DNA of 26,462 nt from DASZHJ01 sp035263705 (GCA_035263705.1 DATFRA010000142.1:1-26462), one strand, 5' to 3'; positions 1-7,376 are shown, counted from the first letter of the stretch. Program-made: numbers and translations. Notes: a model not told the origin generated them from the letters alone.

Positions 1-136
1 AATAGAGCGTGCGCTTGGTCACGCCGGCCGCCTCGGCGACGGCGTCGACCCCAACGGCCCGAATGCCCTGGCGGTAGAAAAGGCCGTCGGCTGCCGCAAT
101 CAGGCGTCTGCGAGTTTCCGATGAGTCTTTGGTCAT
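1..136 (-). CDS. TetR/AcrR family regulator, N-terminal fragment
   Basis: The reverse strand reads from an ATG at 136 into a TetR-type DNA-binding domain: a first helix with RRLIAAADGLFYRQG, then VDAVAEAAGVTKRTLY, the typical helix-turn-helix and recognition helix. The frame stays open to the window edge, so only about 45 residues are visible and the ligand domain is missing. Upstream of the ATG lies a near-perfect palindrome, the likely autoregulatory operator, and beyond it a divergent small membrane protein. The family assignment is firm; the inducer and the full set of targets cannot be told from this fragment. Confidence 0.85.
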   Translation of the reverse strand, partial: MTKDSSETRRRLIAAADGLFYRQGIRAVGVDAVAEAAGVTKRTLY

Positions 137-144
137 GATCAGGG

Positions 145-164
145 TATACCGACTAGTGAGTATA
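145..164. promoter_or_regulatory. Probable TetR operator between divergent genes
   Basis: A 20-base near-palindrome has arms TATAC and GTATA around a central self-complementary ACTAGT; 16 of 20 positions are symmetric. It lies 8 bases upstream of the tetR start at 136 and 55 bases upstream of the DUF1127 start. Its size and place fit a TetR dimer site that represses the regulator and perhaps the divergent gene. Binding itself is inferred. Confidence 0.65.
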
Positions 165-219
165 TTTCCAAGACTCCTTCATGGAGACTGGCGGCATTCT
201 GGAACCGCGAGAGGCGGGA

Positions 220-525
220 ATGGATCGCATCGGGTTTCTGGTGGCGCTGCTCACGAGTGCCGGCATCGGCTTTGGGACCGGGGTCTGGGTCGCACGCGCG
301 GGCGTCGCGCGGCGATATGGCGAGGTCGGCGCATGGCCGGACATGCCTGCGGAGATCGGAGCCTGGTGGCCGCACCCGCCCTTCCTCCGCTGGATCCGGC
401 GCGAACGCGCCTACGCGCACGACCGGCGCTTTCTTGCCAGCCTCGACGATCGCCAGCTCCACGACATCGGCCTCGACCGCGCTGCGGTCGAGACCGAGAG
501 CGCGGCATTCTGGCGCTGGCAGTAG
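220..525 (+). CDS. Small membrane-anchored DUF1127 protein
   Basis: A protein of 101 residues. Residues 3-26 form a hydrophobic segment that can span the membrane. Residues 63-100 match DUF1127 (YjiS-like): an arginine-rich start, then LDDRQLHDIGLDR and a closing FWRW. DUF1127 proteins are usually shorter and soluble; in some alphaproteobacteria they affect RNA turnover and phosphate or stress responses, but the role of this one is unknown. The ATG at 220 is preferred because GAGG lies 5 bases upstream. An in-frame ATG at 181 has no visible ribosome site. The gene is divergent from a TetR regulator and may be controlled by the palindrome at 145-164. Confidence 0.72.
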   Translation: MDRIGFLVALLTSAGIGFGTGVWVARAGVARRYGEVGAWPDMPAEIGAWWPHPPFLRWIRRERAYAHDRRFLASLDDRQLHDIGLDRAAVETESAAFWRWQ

Positions 526-678
526 CGGCACACCCCACCCTCCCCACAGCCGGAGAATTTCCAAGCGATGGTCGGGTACCGGATTCCGCTTATGGCACTT
601 TTCGGAAATGCCTCCTTCGACGAGCGAGGCCGCTTACGGTTCCGAAGCGGACTCAGGGCATGTTTATGAGTTCACGCC

Positions 679-1662
679 CTAGTACCGCACCACCTCGCAG
701 AGCGCGCCGTCGGGCGCGGAGGCGAGGCGGGCCATGGTGTCGGGCAGGGCCTCGAAGCGGCTCTCGCCGGTGAGCAGGCGATCGAAGACATTGTCGGCGA
801 GGAGATCGAGCGCCAGGGCGAGACGCTCGCGCTGGCTGCGGCGCGCGCGGCGCGCTGTTGCGACCGAGCCGACCTGCGAGGAGACCAGGCACAGGCGCCG
901 CGCGTGAAAGGCCTCGCCGAGCGGCATGGCAACGGGCTTGTCGCCATACCAGCTGACCTCGACCACCCACGCCTCGAAGCCCGCGAGGCCGAGGGCGGTG
1001 ACGAGACCGGCCTCGGTGCCGCTGGCGTGGAACACCACATCGGCCTCGCCGTGGGCCTTGTCCGGCAAGGCGAACCGGCAGCCGAGCGCCTCGGCGAGGG
1101 CCGCGCGGCGCGGATCGATATCGACGATCTCCACGGTCGTGCCGGGGATGCGCGCCGCCAGCGCCGCGACCAGCGCGCCCACGACGCCCGCCCCCACCAC
1201 CGAGACGCGATCGCCGATGCGCAAGCCCGCGTCCCAATGCGCGTTCACCGCGGTCTCCATGTTGGCCGCGAGCACCGCGCGCCGGTCCGGCACTGCCGCC
1301 GGCACCGGCAGCACGGCGCTCGTCGGCACCACGTAGCGGTCCTGGTGCGGGTAGAGGCAGAATACGCGCCGGCCGAGCAGCTCCGCCGGCGCTTCCGCGC
1401 CGAGCGCGTCCACCACGCCGACCGAGGCGTAGCCGTATTTCACCGGCGCGGGGAAATCGCCCTCCTGGAAGGGACACCGCATGCGCTGGCGCTCGCTCGC
1501 GGGCACGCGGCCCTGGAACACCAGGCTCTCGGTGCCCCGGCTGATGCCGCTCGCGGCCGTGGCGATGCGCACGTCGCCGCGGCCGGGGTCCGGAAGCTCC
1601 GCCGAGCGGATCTCGCCCCGGCCAGGCTCCGCCACCCAGAATGCCCGGGCGGTCTCAGTCAT
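679..1662 (-). CDS. Medium-chain dehydrogenase (BchC-like MDR group)
   Basis: A 327-residue NAD(P)-dependent oxidoreductase of the MDR superfamily. The N-terminal GroES-like part has SGISRGTE at residues 38-45, where zinc alcohol dehydrogenases carry the catalytic cysteine. That cysteine is absent and no structural four-cysteine zinc loop is visible. The Rossmann motif GAGVVG is at 157-162, with an acidic DID at 181-183 that suggests NAD. The SGIS-GTE motif recalls the subgroup containing bacteriochlorophyllide dehydrogenase BchC, but there are no photosynthesis genes nearby. The start ATG overlaps the end of the upstream RibD_C-type reductase by 8 bases, so the two are probably translationally coupled and act in one pathway. 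The substrate is unknown. The fold is certain, the reaction is not. Confidence 0.85.
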   Translation of the reverse strand: MTETARAFWVAEPGRGEIRSAELPDPGRGDVRIATAASGISRGTESLVFQGRVPASERQRMRCPFQEGDFPAPVKYGYASVGVVDALGAEAPAELLGRRVFCLYPHQDRYVVPTSAVLPVPAAVPDRRAVLAANMETAVNAHWDAGLRIGDRVSVVGAGVVGALVAALAARIPGTTVEIVDIDPRRAALAEALGCRFALPDKAHGEADVVFHASGTEAGLVTALGLAGFEAWVVEVSWYGDKPVAMPLGEAFHARRLCLVSSQVGSVATARRARRSQRERLALALDLLADNVFDRLLTGESRFEALPDTMARLASAPDGALCEVVRY

Positions 1663-2533
1663 GAAAAATGCAGTCGACGAGCAGGTCGCCGCCGAGCGAA
1701 AGGTGCCGGACGCGCGGCCGCAGCGCGCCGGCGAGCGCCTGAATCTCCGGAAGCTGCAGGCTCGGTCGGCCGGAGCCGAGGATCACCGGCGCGAGCGCGA
1801 TCTGCAGACGGTCGAGCGCGCCCGCGGCGAGGAAACGCGAGACCGTGACGCCGCCGCCCTCGACATAGAGCCAGTGGAGTCCGCGGCGCGCCAGCGCGGC
1901 GCGGATCGCCGAAGGCGCCAGCCGCTTGCCGTCGCTGGGCAGCGGCACGATTTCGGCATTGCCGACTTTTGTGGCGGTGCCCACGCGGTCCGCCGCCGCC
2001 AGCACCAGCGTCTCCGCCGCGCCGTCGCGGAACACGTCGCGATCCGCCGGCAAAGCAAGGTGCGGATCGAGCACCACCCGCACGGGCTGGTCACCTGTGC
2101 AATGCCGGACCGTGAGGCGCGGATTGTCCTGCCGAACCGTGCCGGCGCCGACGATCACGGCGTCGGCGAGCGCACGGAGGCGGTGCGTATGACACTGGTC
2201 CGCGGCGCCAGTCAGCCACTGAGACTCGCCGCCGACGGTCGCGATGCGGCCGTCGAGGCTCTGCGCCAGATGCGCCAGCACGAAGCCGCGGCCGTGGGAC
2301 ACGACCGCGAGGGGCAGGTAGAGCGCGAGCAACTCCGCAATATCGGGCGCGGGCTCCGGCTCGAGACGCCAGCCGCCGCCGCGCGCGACGGTCAGCAGCG
2401 CGTCGCCCACGGAGAACTCCATTGGGAAGCCCAGCGCATGCCGCCGTCCGCGCCGCCGCAGCGCGACAATAGAGTCCCAGGCTGCCGCCACCGTAGGCGC
2501 CGCTCGCTTGTGATCGCGCAGATTTGACGGCAT
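1655..2533 (-). CDS. RibD C-terminal-type pyrimidine reductase
   Basis: A 292-residue protein whose residues 84-290 are a RibD_C/dihydrofolate-reductase-like domain: LAQSLDGRIAT at 89-99, SQWLTG at 104-109, LRALADAVIVGAGTV at 119-133, NPRLTVR at 137-143 and the glycine-rich VEGGG at 224-228. In riboflavin synthesis this domain reduces the ribosyl side chain of a pyrimidine phosphate to ribityl with NADPH. The deaminase half of bifunctional RibD (zinc motifs HAE and PCxxC) is missing. The first 75 residues are an extra segment I do not recognise. It lies first in a two-gene unit with the MDR dehydrogenase and is divergent from a CDP-alcohol transferase and a GTP cyclohydrolase II. A lone reductase that acts before deamination is known in archaea and fungi. 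The true substrate here is inferred. Confidence 0.85.
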   Translation of the reverse strand: MPSNLRDHKRAAPTVAAAWDSIVALRRRGRRHALGFPMEFSVGDALLTVARGGGWRLEPEPAPDIAELLALYLPLAVVSHGRGFVLAHLAQSLDGRIATVGGESQWLTGAADQCHTHRLRALADAVIVGAGTVRQDNPRLTVRHCTGDQPVRVVLDPHLALPADRDVFRDGAAETLVLAAADRVGTATKVGNAEIVPLPSDGKRLAPSAIRAALARRGLHWLYVEGGGVTVSRFLAAGALDRLQIALAPVILGSGRPSLQLPEIQALAGALRPRVRHLSLGGDLLVDCIFHD

Positions 2534-2618
2534 TGTCGGCGCAATAAATCCGTTCGATCCGTGGTCCCCGATACACTGCCGGGCGCACCCTGTCGACGGG
2601 ATAACGAGCCCAGCGAGC

Positions 2619-2632
2619 GCCCGAGCTCGGGC
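2619..2632. promoter_or_regulatory. Palindrome in the divergent promoter region
   Basis: GCCCGAGCTCGGGC is a perfect 14-base palindrome in the 113-base gap between the divergent RibD_C-type reductase and the CDP-alcohol transferase, ending 14 bases before the latter's start codon. It could be an operator or a small RNA hairpin near the ribosome site. In GC-rich DNA such a palindrome can arise by chance, so this is weak. Confidence 0.3.
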
Positions 2633-2646
2633 TCACGGGGACGTGA

Positions 2647-3438
2647 TTGTTGCGACCAGAAGCATCGTCACTGCGATTGGCCCGGACCGAGGCAGGTCGA
2701 GCGGTGGGGCTGATCGGCCTCGTCGGCGCCTTGGCGCTGCTGGGGATCGCTGGCGCGGGCCGCGCCGGGACAACCGCCGCGGTTGTGGCCGCCAGCGTCT
2801 ATGCCGCCGTGGCCTTTTTGGTCCTCCGCGCGATCGCCGGGCCCGATGGGCCGCGCCGCTTTGGATCCGCCAATCTCGTGACGCTGTTGCGGGCGGGCCT
2901 TGCGGCCTTGGTCACCGGGCTGGCGCTCGAGGCGCTCGCGACCGGGAGCGGGCTGCTGGCGAGCCCCGGCGAGGTCGGCGATCCCTGGGCCTGGGCCGTG
3001 CCGGTCGGCGCGTTGTTGGCCCTGATCCTCGATGGCATCGATGGATGGCTTGCGCGGCGCGGACGGCTCGCCAGCGCTTTCGGTGCGCGGTTCGATATGG
3101 AGGCGGATGCGCTGCTGATGCTGGGGCTGTCGCTCGCGGTCCTGGCAGGCGGACGGACCGGGCCTTGGGTCCTATTGGCGGGTGTCCTGCGCTATGGTTT
3201 TGTCGCGGCGGGCGCGATTTGGCCGGTGCTCGCCGCACCGTTGCCACCAAGCTTCCGGCGCAAGGCGTTGTGCGTCGCGACCGGGGTTGCGCTGGCCGTG
3301 GGGCTGGTCCCGGCGGTGCCCCCCACCGTGGCTGGTGTTTTGGCCGGGGCGGGTGTATTGGCCCTGGTTTATTCCTTCGCCGTGGACACTGTTTGGCTGC
3401 TCCGGCGGCAGGCGGCCACGGCCTTAACGAACACGTGA
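2647..3438 (+). CDS. CDP-alcohol phosphatidyltransferase family membrane protein
   Basis: A 263-residue integral membrane protein with about six hydrophobic segments. It carries the complete family signature D-x2-DG-x2-AR-x8-G-x3-D-x3-D at residues 129-154 (DGIDGWLAR, then GARFDMEAD), so the magnesium and CDP-alcohol site is intact. Such enzymes move a phospho-alcohol from a CDP-alcohol onto a hydroxyl acceptor and release CMP. Members include PgsA and PssA, but divergent ones have other acceptors and the acceptor here is unknown. The TTG at 2647 is chosen because GGGG lies 6 bases upstream. A TTG one codon later and a GTG at 2704 are alternatives. GTP cyclohydrolase II follows 49 bases downstream, suggesting co-transcription. 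Confidence 0.85.
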   Translation: MLRPEASSLRLARTEAGRAVGLIGLVGALALLGIAGAGRAGTTAAVVAASVYAAVAFLVLRAIAGPDGPRRFGSANLVTLLRAGLAALVTGLALEALATGSGLLASPGEVGDPWAWAVPVGALLALILDGIDGWLARRGRLASAFGARFDMEADALLMLGLSLAVLAGGRTGPWVLLAGVLRYGFVAAGAIWPVLAAPLPPSFRRKALCVATGVALAVGLVPAVPPTVAGVLAGAGVLALVYSFAVDTVWLLRRQAATALTNT

Positions 3439-3487
3439 CGTGCGGGGAACGCGGGGCTGTGGTCGATCGTTTGAGGATAGGATCGCC

Positions 3488-4630
3488 GTGAGGATCGAGC
3501 CGGTGCTGACGCAACCAAAAGGCGCGGGAGCCGACACCCAGCCCTTGATCGAGATCGACCGCGCGGTGACGGACCTGCGCCGCGGCGGCGTCGTGGTGCT
3601 GCGCACACCCGACACGGCCTTGCTGGTTGCCGCCGCGGAATCCGTGACCGACGGTGTGCTCGAGCGTTTGAAAGCGCTCGCCGGCACCCCCGTGTCGCTC
3701 GCGATCACCCGGCGGCGCGCGGCGGTGCTGGGTTTGGCCCAGGCGCCGAGCGCGCCCGGCGGCAGCGTGCTGCTGGCGGTGCCCACGGGCACCCCGGCGG
3801 CGCTCCTCAGCGACCTCGCGGATCCCGCAACACCCGAGACGCAGCGCCTGCCGGTCGCGGTGGTCGAGGCGACCACCCGGACGGCGGCCGACGCCGCGGT
3901 GGAGCTTGCGAAACTCGCGCGGCTCTTGCCGGCGGCGGTGATCGCGGTCGTCGACCGCTTCGCCGTCCAGCGCCTCACCAAGAGCGAGGCGATCCTGGTC
4001 GTCGACGGCGCCCATGTGCTGGATTACCAGGCCTCGGGCGCGCGCTCCCTCGCGGCCGTGAGCGAGGCGCGGGTGCCGCTCCGCGAGGCCGAGAACACCC
4101 GCATCATCGCGTTCCGCCCGAGCGACGGCGGGCTCGAGCACCTGGCGCTGCTGATCGGCGATCCCGATCCCAGCGAGCCCGTGCTGACGCGGCTCCACTC
4201 CGAATGCTTCACCGGCGACCTGCTCGGCAGCCTGCGCTGCGACTGCGGCGACCAGCTGCGCGGCGCCATCGCCGAGATCGCCCGCGCCGGCAGCGGCGTG
4301 CTGCTCTATCTGGCGCAAGAGGGTCGCGGCATCGGCCTCGTCAACAAGCTCCGCGCCTACCAGCTGCAGGACGCCGGCTTCGACACGGTCGACGCCAACG
4401 AGCAGCTGGGCTTCGACGCGGACGAGCGGGTCTATCTGCCGGCGGCGGAGATGCTGCGCCAGCTCGGCATCTCCCGCGTACGGCTCCTCACCAACAACCC
4501 CGAGAAGGTGGCGGCGCTCACCCGGTGCGGCATCGCCGTGATCGAGCGCGTGCCGCACATCTTCCCCGCGAACGACCACAACGAGCGCTACCTGCGCACC
4601 AAGGCCACGCGCAGCGGACACTTGTTGTAG
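3488..4630 (+). CDS. ribA: GTP cyclohydrolase II with degenerate RibB-like N-terminus
   Basis: A 380-residue protein. The C-terminal half (about 195-380) is GTP cyclohydrolase II, which opens GTP to a diamino-ribosylamino-pyrimidinone phosphate, formate and pyrophosphate. The zinc cysteines are in HSECFTGD and LRCDCG (Cys240, Cys251, Cys253), the tyrosine in RAYQLQD (291) and the arginine in DADER (314). The N-terminal half resembles dihydroxybutanone-phosphate synthase (RibB), for example AAAESVTDGVLERL and GTPVSLAITRRRA, but the acidic DDEDRENEGD-type loop is gone, so RibB activity is unlikely. The GTG at 3488 is preferred because AGG lies 6 bases upstream. It could serve riboflavin synthesis, but its neighbours suggest a specialised pathway. 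The ribA symbol refers to this activity only. Confidence 0.9.
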   Translation: MRIEPVLTQPKGAGADTQPLIEIDRAVTDLRRGGVVVLRTPDTALLVAAAESVTDGVLERLKALAGTPVSLAITRRRAAVLGLAQAPSAPGGSVLLAVPTGTPAALLSDLADPATPETQRLPVAVVEATTRTAADAAVELAKLARLLPAAVIAVVDRFAVQRLTKSEAILVVDGAHVLDYQASGARSLAAVSEARVPLREAENTRIIAFRPSDGGLEHLALLIGDPDPSEPVLTRLHSECFTGDLLGSLRCDCGDQLRGAIAEIARAGSGVLLYLAQEGRGIGLVNKLRAYQLQDAGFDTVDANEQLGFDADERVYLPAAEMLRQLGISRVRLLTNNPEKVAALTRCGIAVIERVPHIFPANDHNERYLRTKATRSGHLL

Positions 4631-4649
4631 CCTCCATTGCACCGAAACC

Positions 4650-4768
4650 GTGCGTCCTTCGACACACTCGCTGCGCGAGTGCGCTCAGGATGAGGAGGTT
4701 TCGGAACTGCACAAAGGAAAGCGCCTCACCCTGAGCGCGCGCCCGTAGGGCGCGTGTCGAAGGGCGCA
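4650..4768. repeat. Bipartite palindromic repeat, copy A (REP/BIME-like)
   Basis: Two inverted units. The first starts GTGCGTCCTTCGA, has a hairpin with arms CACTCG and CGAGTG, and ends CTCAGGATGAGG (4684-4695). The second starts CCTCACCCTGAG (4724-4735), has arms GCGCGCCC and GGGCGCGT, and ends GTCGAAGGGCGCA. It fills the gap between the convergent ribA-like gene and the tetR gene, so it may also act as a two-way terminator. The same design recurs at 7377, 14588, 17035 and 25090. Confidence 0.85.
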
Positions 4769-4773
4769 GGGCG

Positions 4774-5373
4774 CTAGCCGCGTGACCTCTTCCGCTGGGT
4801 CAGCTCGTCGCGCACGACGGCGAGCACCTCGTCGGCGAGCGCGTCGTCGGCACCGGCGCACGCGCGCGAGAGGGTGAGGGCGCCGATTAGCGTCGAGAGC
4901 GTGGCGACGCCTTCTCGGCGCCGCCTCGCGCCTGTCGACGGCATGAGTTCGGCGAAGAGGTCGAGATAACGGCGCACGCCCGCCGCGAACTCTGCCTTGA
5001 CCGCCGCGCCGTGGCGCACCGCGTCCGTCCCGAGCGTTGCCATCGGGCAGGAGAGGGCCGGCCGGTCGCGGGTCTCGCGCGCGAGGTACCGCTCGACATA
5101 GTGCGCGAGCGCCTTTCGCCGGCCGCGCGGTCCGGCTTTCGCGAGCCTGCTCTGGAGTCCCTCGATCGCCGCGGCGAAGGCGGCGCCGAAGGCCGCCGCC
5201 GCAAGCTCCTCCTTCGACTGGAAGTGGTTGTAGAAGCCGCCGTGGGTGAGGCCGGCCTCCCGCATGAGATCCGCGACGCCGATGCCGTCGACGCCCTTCT
5301 CGCGGAACAGGCGCGCGGCGGCGGCGAGTACCCGGCCCCGGTTCGCCTCCGCCTCCTCCTTGCTGATGCGCAT
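4774..5373 (-). CDS. TetR/AcrR family repressor of the adjacent MFS gene
   Basis: A 199-residue regulator. The N-terminal helix-turn-helix covers residues 12-55 (VLAAAARLFREKG, then VADLMREAGLTHGGFYNHFQSKEEL), a typical TetR recognition region. The C-terminal part, with RPALSCPMATLGTDA near 105-119, resembles the NemR-like group, whose members sense electrophiles or small hydrophobic compounds; the ligand here is unknown. It faces an MFS transporter, and the 108-base gap holds two tandem inverted repeats that are good operator candidates. The gene ends 5 bases from repeat copy A. Confidence 0.9.
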   Translation of the reverse strand: MRISKEEAEANRGRVLAAAARLFREKGVDGIGVADLMREAGLTHGGFYNHFQSKEELAAAAFGAAFAAAIEGLQSRLAKAGPRGRRKALAHYVERYLARETRDRPALSCPMATLGTDAVRHGAAVKAEFAAGVRRYLDLFAELMPSTGARRRREGVATLSTLIGALTLSRACAGADDALADEVLAVVRDELTQRKRSRG

Positions 5374-5404
5374 GGCAGCCCTTCCGTCGGCGCAGCCTCG
5401 ATCT

Positions 5405-5426
5405 AATGATGATCTATATCATCATT
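5405..5426. promoter_or_regulatory. Operator 1 for the divergent TetR/MFS pair
   Basis: A perfect inverted repeat with 9-base arms AATGATGAT and ATCATCATT around CTAT, between the divergent tetR (start at 5373) and MFS (start at 5482) genes. Size and symmetry fit a TetR dimer site. Binding is inferred. Confidence 0.72.
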
Positions 5427-5427
5427 C

Positions 5428-5449
5428 AATGATGATGGCTATCATCATA
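5428..5449. promoter_or_regulatory. Operator 2 for the divergent TetR/MFS pair
   Basis: A second inverted repeat with arms AATGATGAT and ATCATCATA around GGCT; 8 of 9 arm positions pair. It starts exactly 23 bases after operator 1, about two helical turns, so two dimers could sit side by side. It ends 32 bases before the MFS start codon. Confidence 0.7.
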
Positions 5450-5481
5450 CTGCTCGGTCTCGGATTCATCAAGGGGTCGTC

Positions 5482-6777
5482 ATGCTCGCCAACCTAGTCG
5501 CCAAGCGTCTCGCCCAGCGGAACATCCATTACGGCTGGGTCGTCGCGGCGGTCGCCTTCCTCACCATGCTCGCGACCTCGGGTGCCGTCGGCCTGCCCGG
5601 CGCCTTGATCCTGCCCCTCGCCAAGGAATTCGGCTGGGACGTCGGCGGCATCTCGAGCGCGCTCGCGGTGCGGCTCGTCTTGTTCGGACTCATGGGGCCG
5701 TTCGCCGCCGCGCTCATCGAGCGCTATGGCGTGCGCAACATCGTGCTGACCGCGGTGGCGCTCATCGCGGCGGGCCTGCTCGGCGCCACGCTCATGACCC
5801 AGCTCTGGCAGCTGTTCATGCTCTGGGGCGTGGTCGTCGGCATCGGCACCGGGCTGACGGCGCTGGTGCTGGGCGCCATCGTCTCGAGCCGGTGGTTCAC
5901 CCGGCATCGCGGCCTGGTACTGGGCTTGATGACCGCGAGCGCCTCCACGGGCCAGCTGGCGTTCCTGCCGCTCGCGGCCTGGCTCGTCGAGCACGTGAGC
6001 TGGCGCACCGCGCTGGTGCCGTCGATCGCGGGGCTCGCCATCGCAGCACTGCTCGTCCTTCTATTCATGCGCGACCGGCCCTCGGACGTCGGGCTGCTGC
6101 CCTACGGCGAGACAGGGCCAATGACCGCCGCGGCGCCGGCCAAGCCCGCGATCGCGGTTGCGCTTGGCGCCTTTCGCGAGGGCTCGCGCTCCTCGACCTT
6201 CTGGATCCTGGCCGCGACCTTCTTCATCTGCGGCCTCAGCACCAACGGGCTCGTCCAGACGCATTTCATCGCGCTCTGCGCGGATTTCGGCATGCCGCAG
6301 GTCGCGGCCGCCTCGGCGCTCGCGATGATGGGCGCCTTCGACATCGTGGGCACGATCCTCTCGGGCTGGCTCTCCGACCGGTTCGACAACCGCTGGCTCC
6401 TGTTCTGGTATTACGGGCTCCGCGGCCTCTCGCTGATCTATCTGCCGTCCTCGAGCTTCACGATCTATGGCCTCAGCCTGTTCGCGCTGTTCTACGGCCT
6501 CGACTGGATCGCGACCGTGCCGCCGACGGTCAAGCTCGCCGGCGCCACCTTCGGGCGGGAGAAGGCGGGCCTGATCTTCGGCTGGGTGTTCGCGGCGCAT
6601 CAGGTGGGCGCGGCGGTCGCCGCGTTCGGCGCGGGGTTCACCCGCTCGGAGCTCTCGACCTACCTCCCGGCCTTCTACACCGCCGGCATTGCGTGCCTGG
6701 TGGCGGCGGTCCTCGCGATCGCGATCCGGAAGGCCCGGCGCACCGACACCTCGGGCGCTCAGCCGGTGGCGGCCTGA
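5482..6777 (+). CDS. MFS transporter
   Basis: A 431-residue membrane protein with about twelve hydrophobic segments and the MFS layout: YGWVVAAVAFLTMLATSG in the first helix, an ERYGVRN loop between helices 2 and 3, and RWFTRHRGLVLGLMTASASTG around helices 4-5, as in the monocarboxylate/oxalate-formate type. A central loop lies near residues 200-230. The gene starts at an ATG with AAGGGG nearby upstream. It is divergent from a TetR repressor across two tandem operators, which suggests an inducible exporter or importer of a small organic compound. The substrate cannot be deduced. Confidence 0.88.
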   Translation: MLANLVAKRLAQRNIHYGWVVAAVAFLTMLATSGAVGLPGALILPLAKEFGWDVGGISSALAVRLVLFGLMGPFAAALIERYGVRNIVLTAVALIAAGLLGATLMTQLWQLFMLWGVVVGIGTGLTALVLGAIVSSRWFTRHRGLVLGLMTASASTGQLAFLPLAAWLVEHVSWRTALVPSIAGLAIAALLVLLFMRDRPSDVGLLPYGETGPMTAAAPAKPAIAVALGAFREGSRSSTFWILAATFFICGLSTNGLVQTHFIALCADFGMPQVAAASALAMMGAFDIVGTILSGWLSDRFDNRWLLFWYYGLRGLSLIYLPSSSFTIYGLSLFALFYGLDWIATVPPTVKLAGATFGREKAGLIFGWVFAAHQVGAAVAAFGAGFTRSELSTYLPAFYTAGIACLVAAVLAIAIRKARRTDTSGAQPVAA

Positions 6778-6860
6778 CCGGGCCGCCGCGCGCGGCGCCC
6801 GGGTCGACCTGAGCGTCAGCCCATAGCGTCCGGGTGGCGCTCCGCGCTATACCGGCGGCG

Positions 6861-7358
6861 ATGGACTTGGTGGTGGACGGCGACGGCTGCGCGGCATGGG
6901 GCGCGCACGTGTTCCGGGCGGCGCTGGGGCGCGCGGGGATCTCGCGCCGCAAGCGCGAGGGCGACCACGCCACACCTTCCGGCGAGTTCCTGCTGCGCGA
7001 GGTGCTCTACCGGCCCGACCGGATCGCAATTCCGCGCACGCGGCTGCCGTTCCGCGCGCTCGAGCCCGAGGACGGCTGGTGCGACGCGGCAGATGATCCC
7101 CGCTACAACCGCCGTGTGCGGCTGCCCTATGCCGCGAGCGCCGAGCGGCTCTGGCGCGAGGACCACGTCTACGACCTGGTGGCGCCGCTGGGTTACAACG
7201 ACGATCCCGTGGTGCCCGGCCTCGGCAGCGCGATCTTCCTGCACGTGGCGCGGCCGAACTACCCCGGCACCGAGGGCTGCATCGCGCTGGCGCTCGAGGA
7301 CCTGCTCACGGTCCTCGAGGAGGCCGACGCCAGATCGCGGGTGGTGGTGCGGGATTAA
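6861..7358 (+). CDS. YkuD-type L,D-transpeptidase family protein (COG3786-like)
   Basis: A 165-residue protein with the catalytic signature of the YkuD fold near its end: His128 in FLHVARPNYPG and the nucleophile Cys140 in TEGCIAL. Such enzymes form or rearrange meso-DAP crosslinks in peptidoglycan. KREGDHATPSGEF at 31-43 is also typical (synthesis conditional on TPSG). No signal peptide is visible, as is common in this subgroup, so the route to the periplasm is unclear. The ATG at 6861 is chosen because homology begins with its MDLVVDG. A GTG at 6834 is in frame. It follows the MFS gene on the same strand with an 83-base gap, so it is probably a separate unit. Confidence 0.82.
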   Translation: MDLVVDGDGCAAWGAHVFRAALGRAGISRRKREGDHATPSGEFLLREVLYRPDRIAIPRTRLPFRALEPEDGWCDAADDPRYNRRVRLPYAASAERLWREDHVYDLVAPLGYNDDPVVPGLGSAIFLHVARPNYPGTEGCIALALEDLLTVLEEADARSRVVVRD

Positions 7359-7376
7359 GAGGGCGCGGCCATCATG

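Noticed and set aside
3488..4070. A working bifunctional RibBA
   Set aside because: The acidic catalytic loop of the RibB half is missing, so only GTP cyclohydrolase II is called.
2912..4642. A 576-codon open frame on the minus strand opposite the CDP-alcohol transferase and ribA-like genes
   Set aside because: It lies opposite two genes with intact family motifs, has no recognisable domain and an arginine- and alanine-rich make-up typical of antisense frames in GC-rich DNA.
4631..4773. Repeat arrays as a possible CRISPR
   Set aside because: Units are inverted pairs with variable hairpin arms, not direct repeats with unique spacers, and there are no cas genes.
5401..5450. ATGATG runs as a simple microsatellite
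   Set aside because: The units are arranged as two inverted repeats with regular centres and spacing between divergent genes, which fits operators better than slippage.
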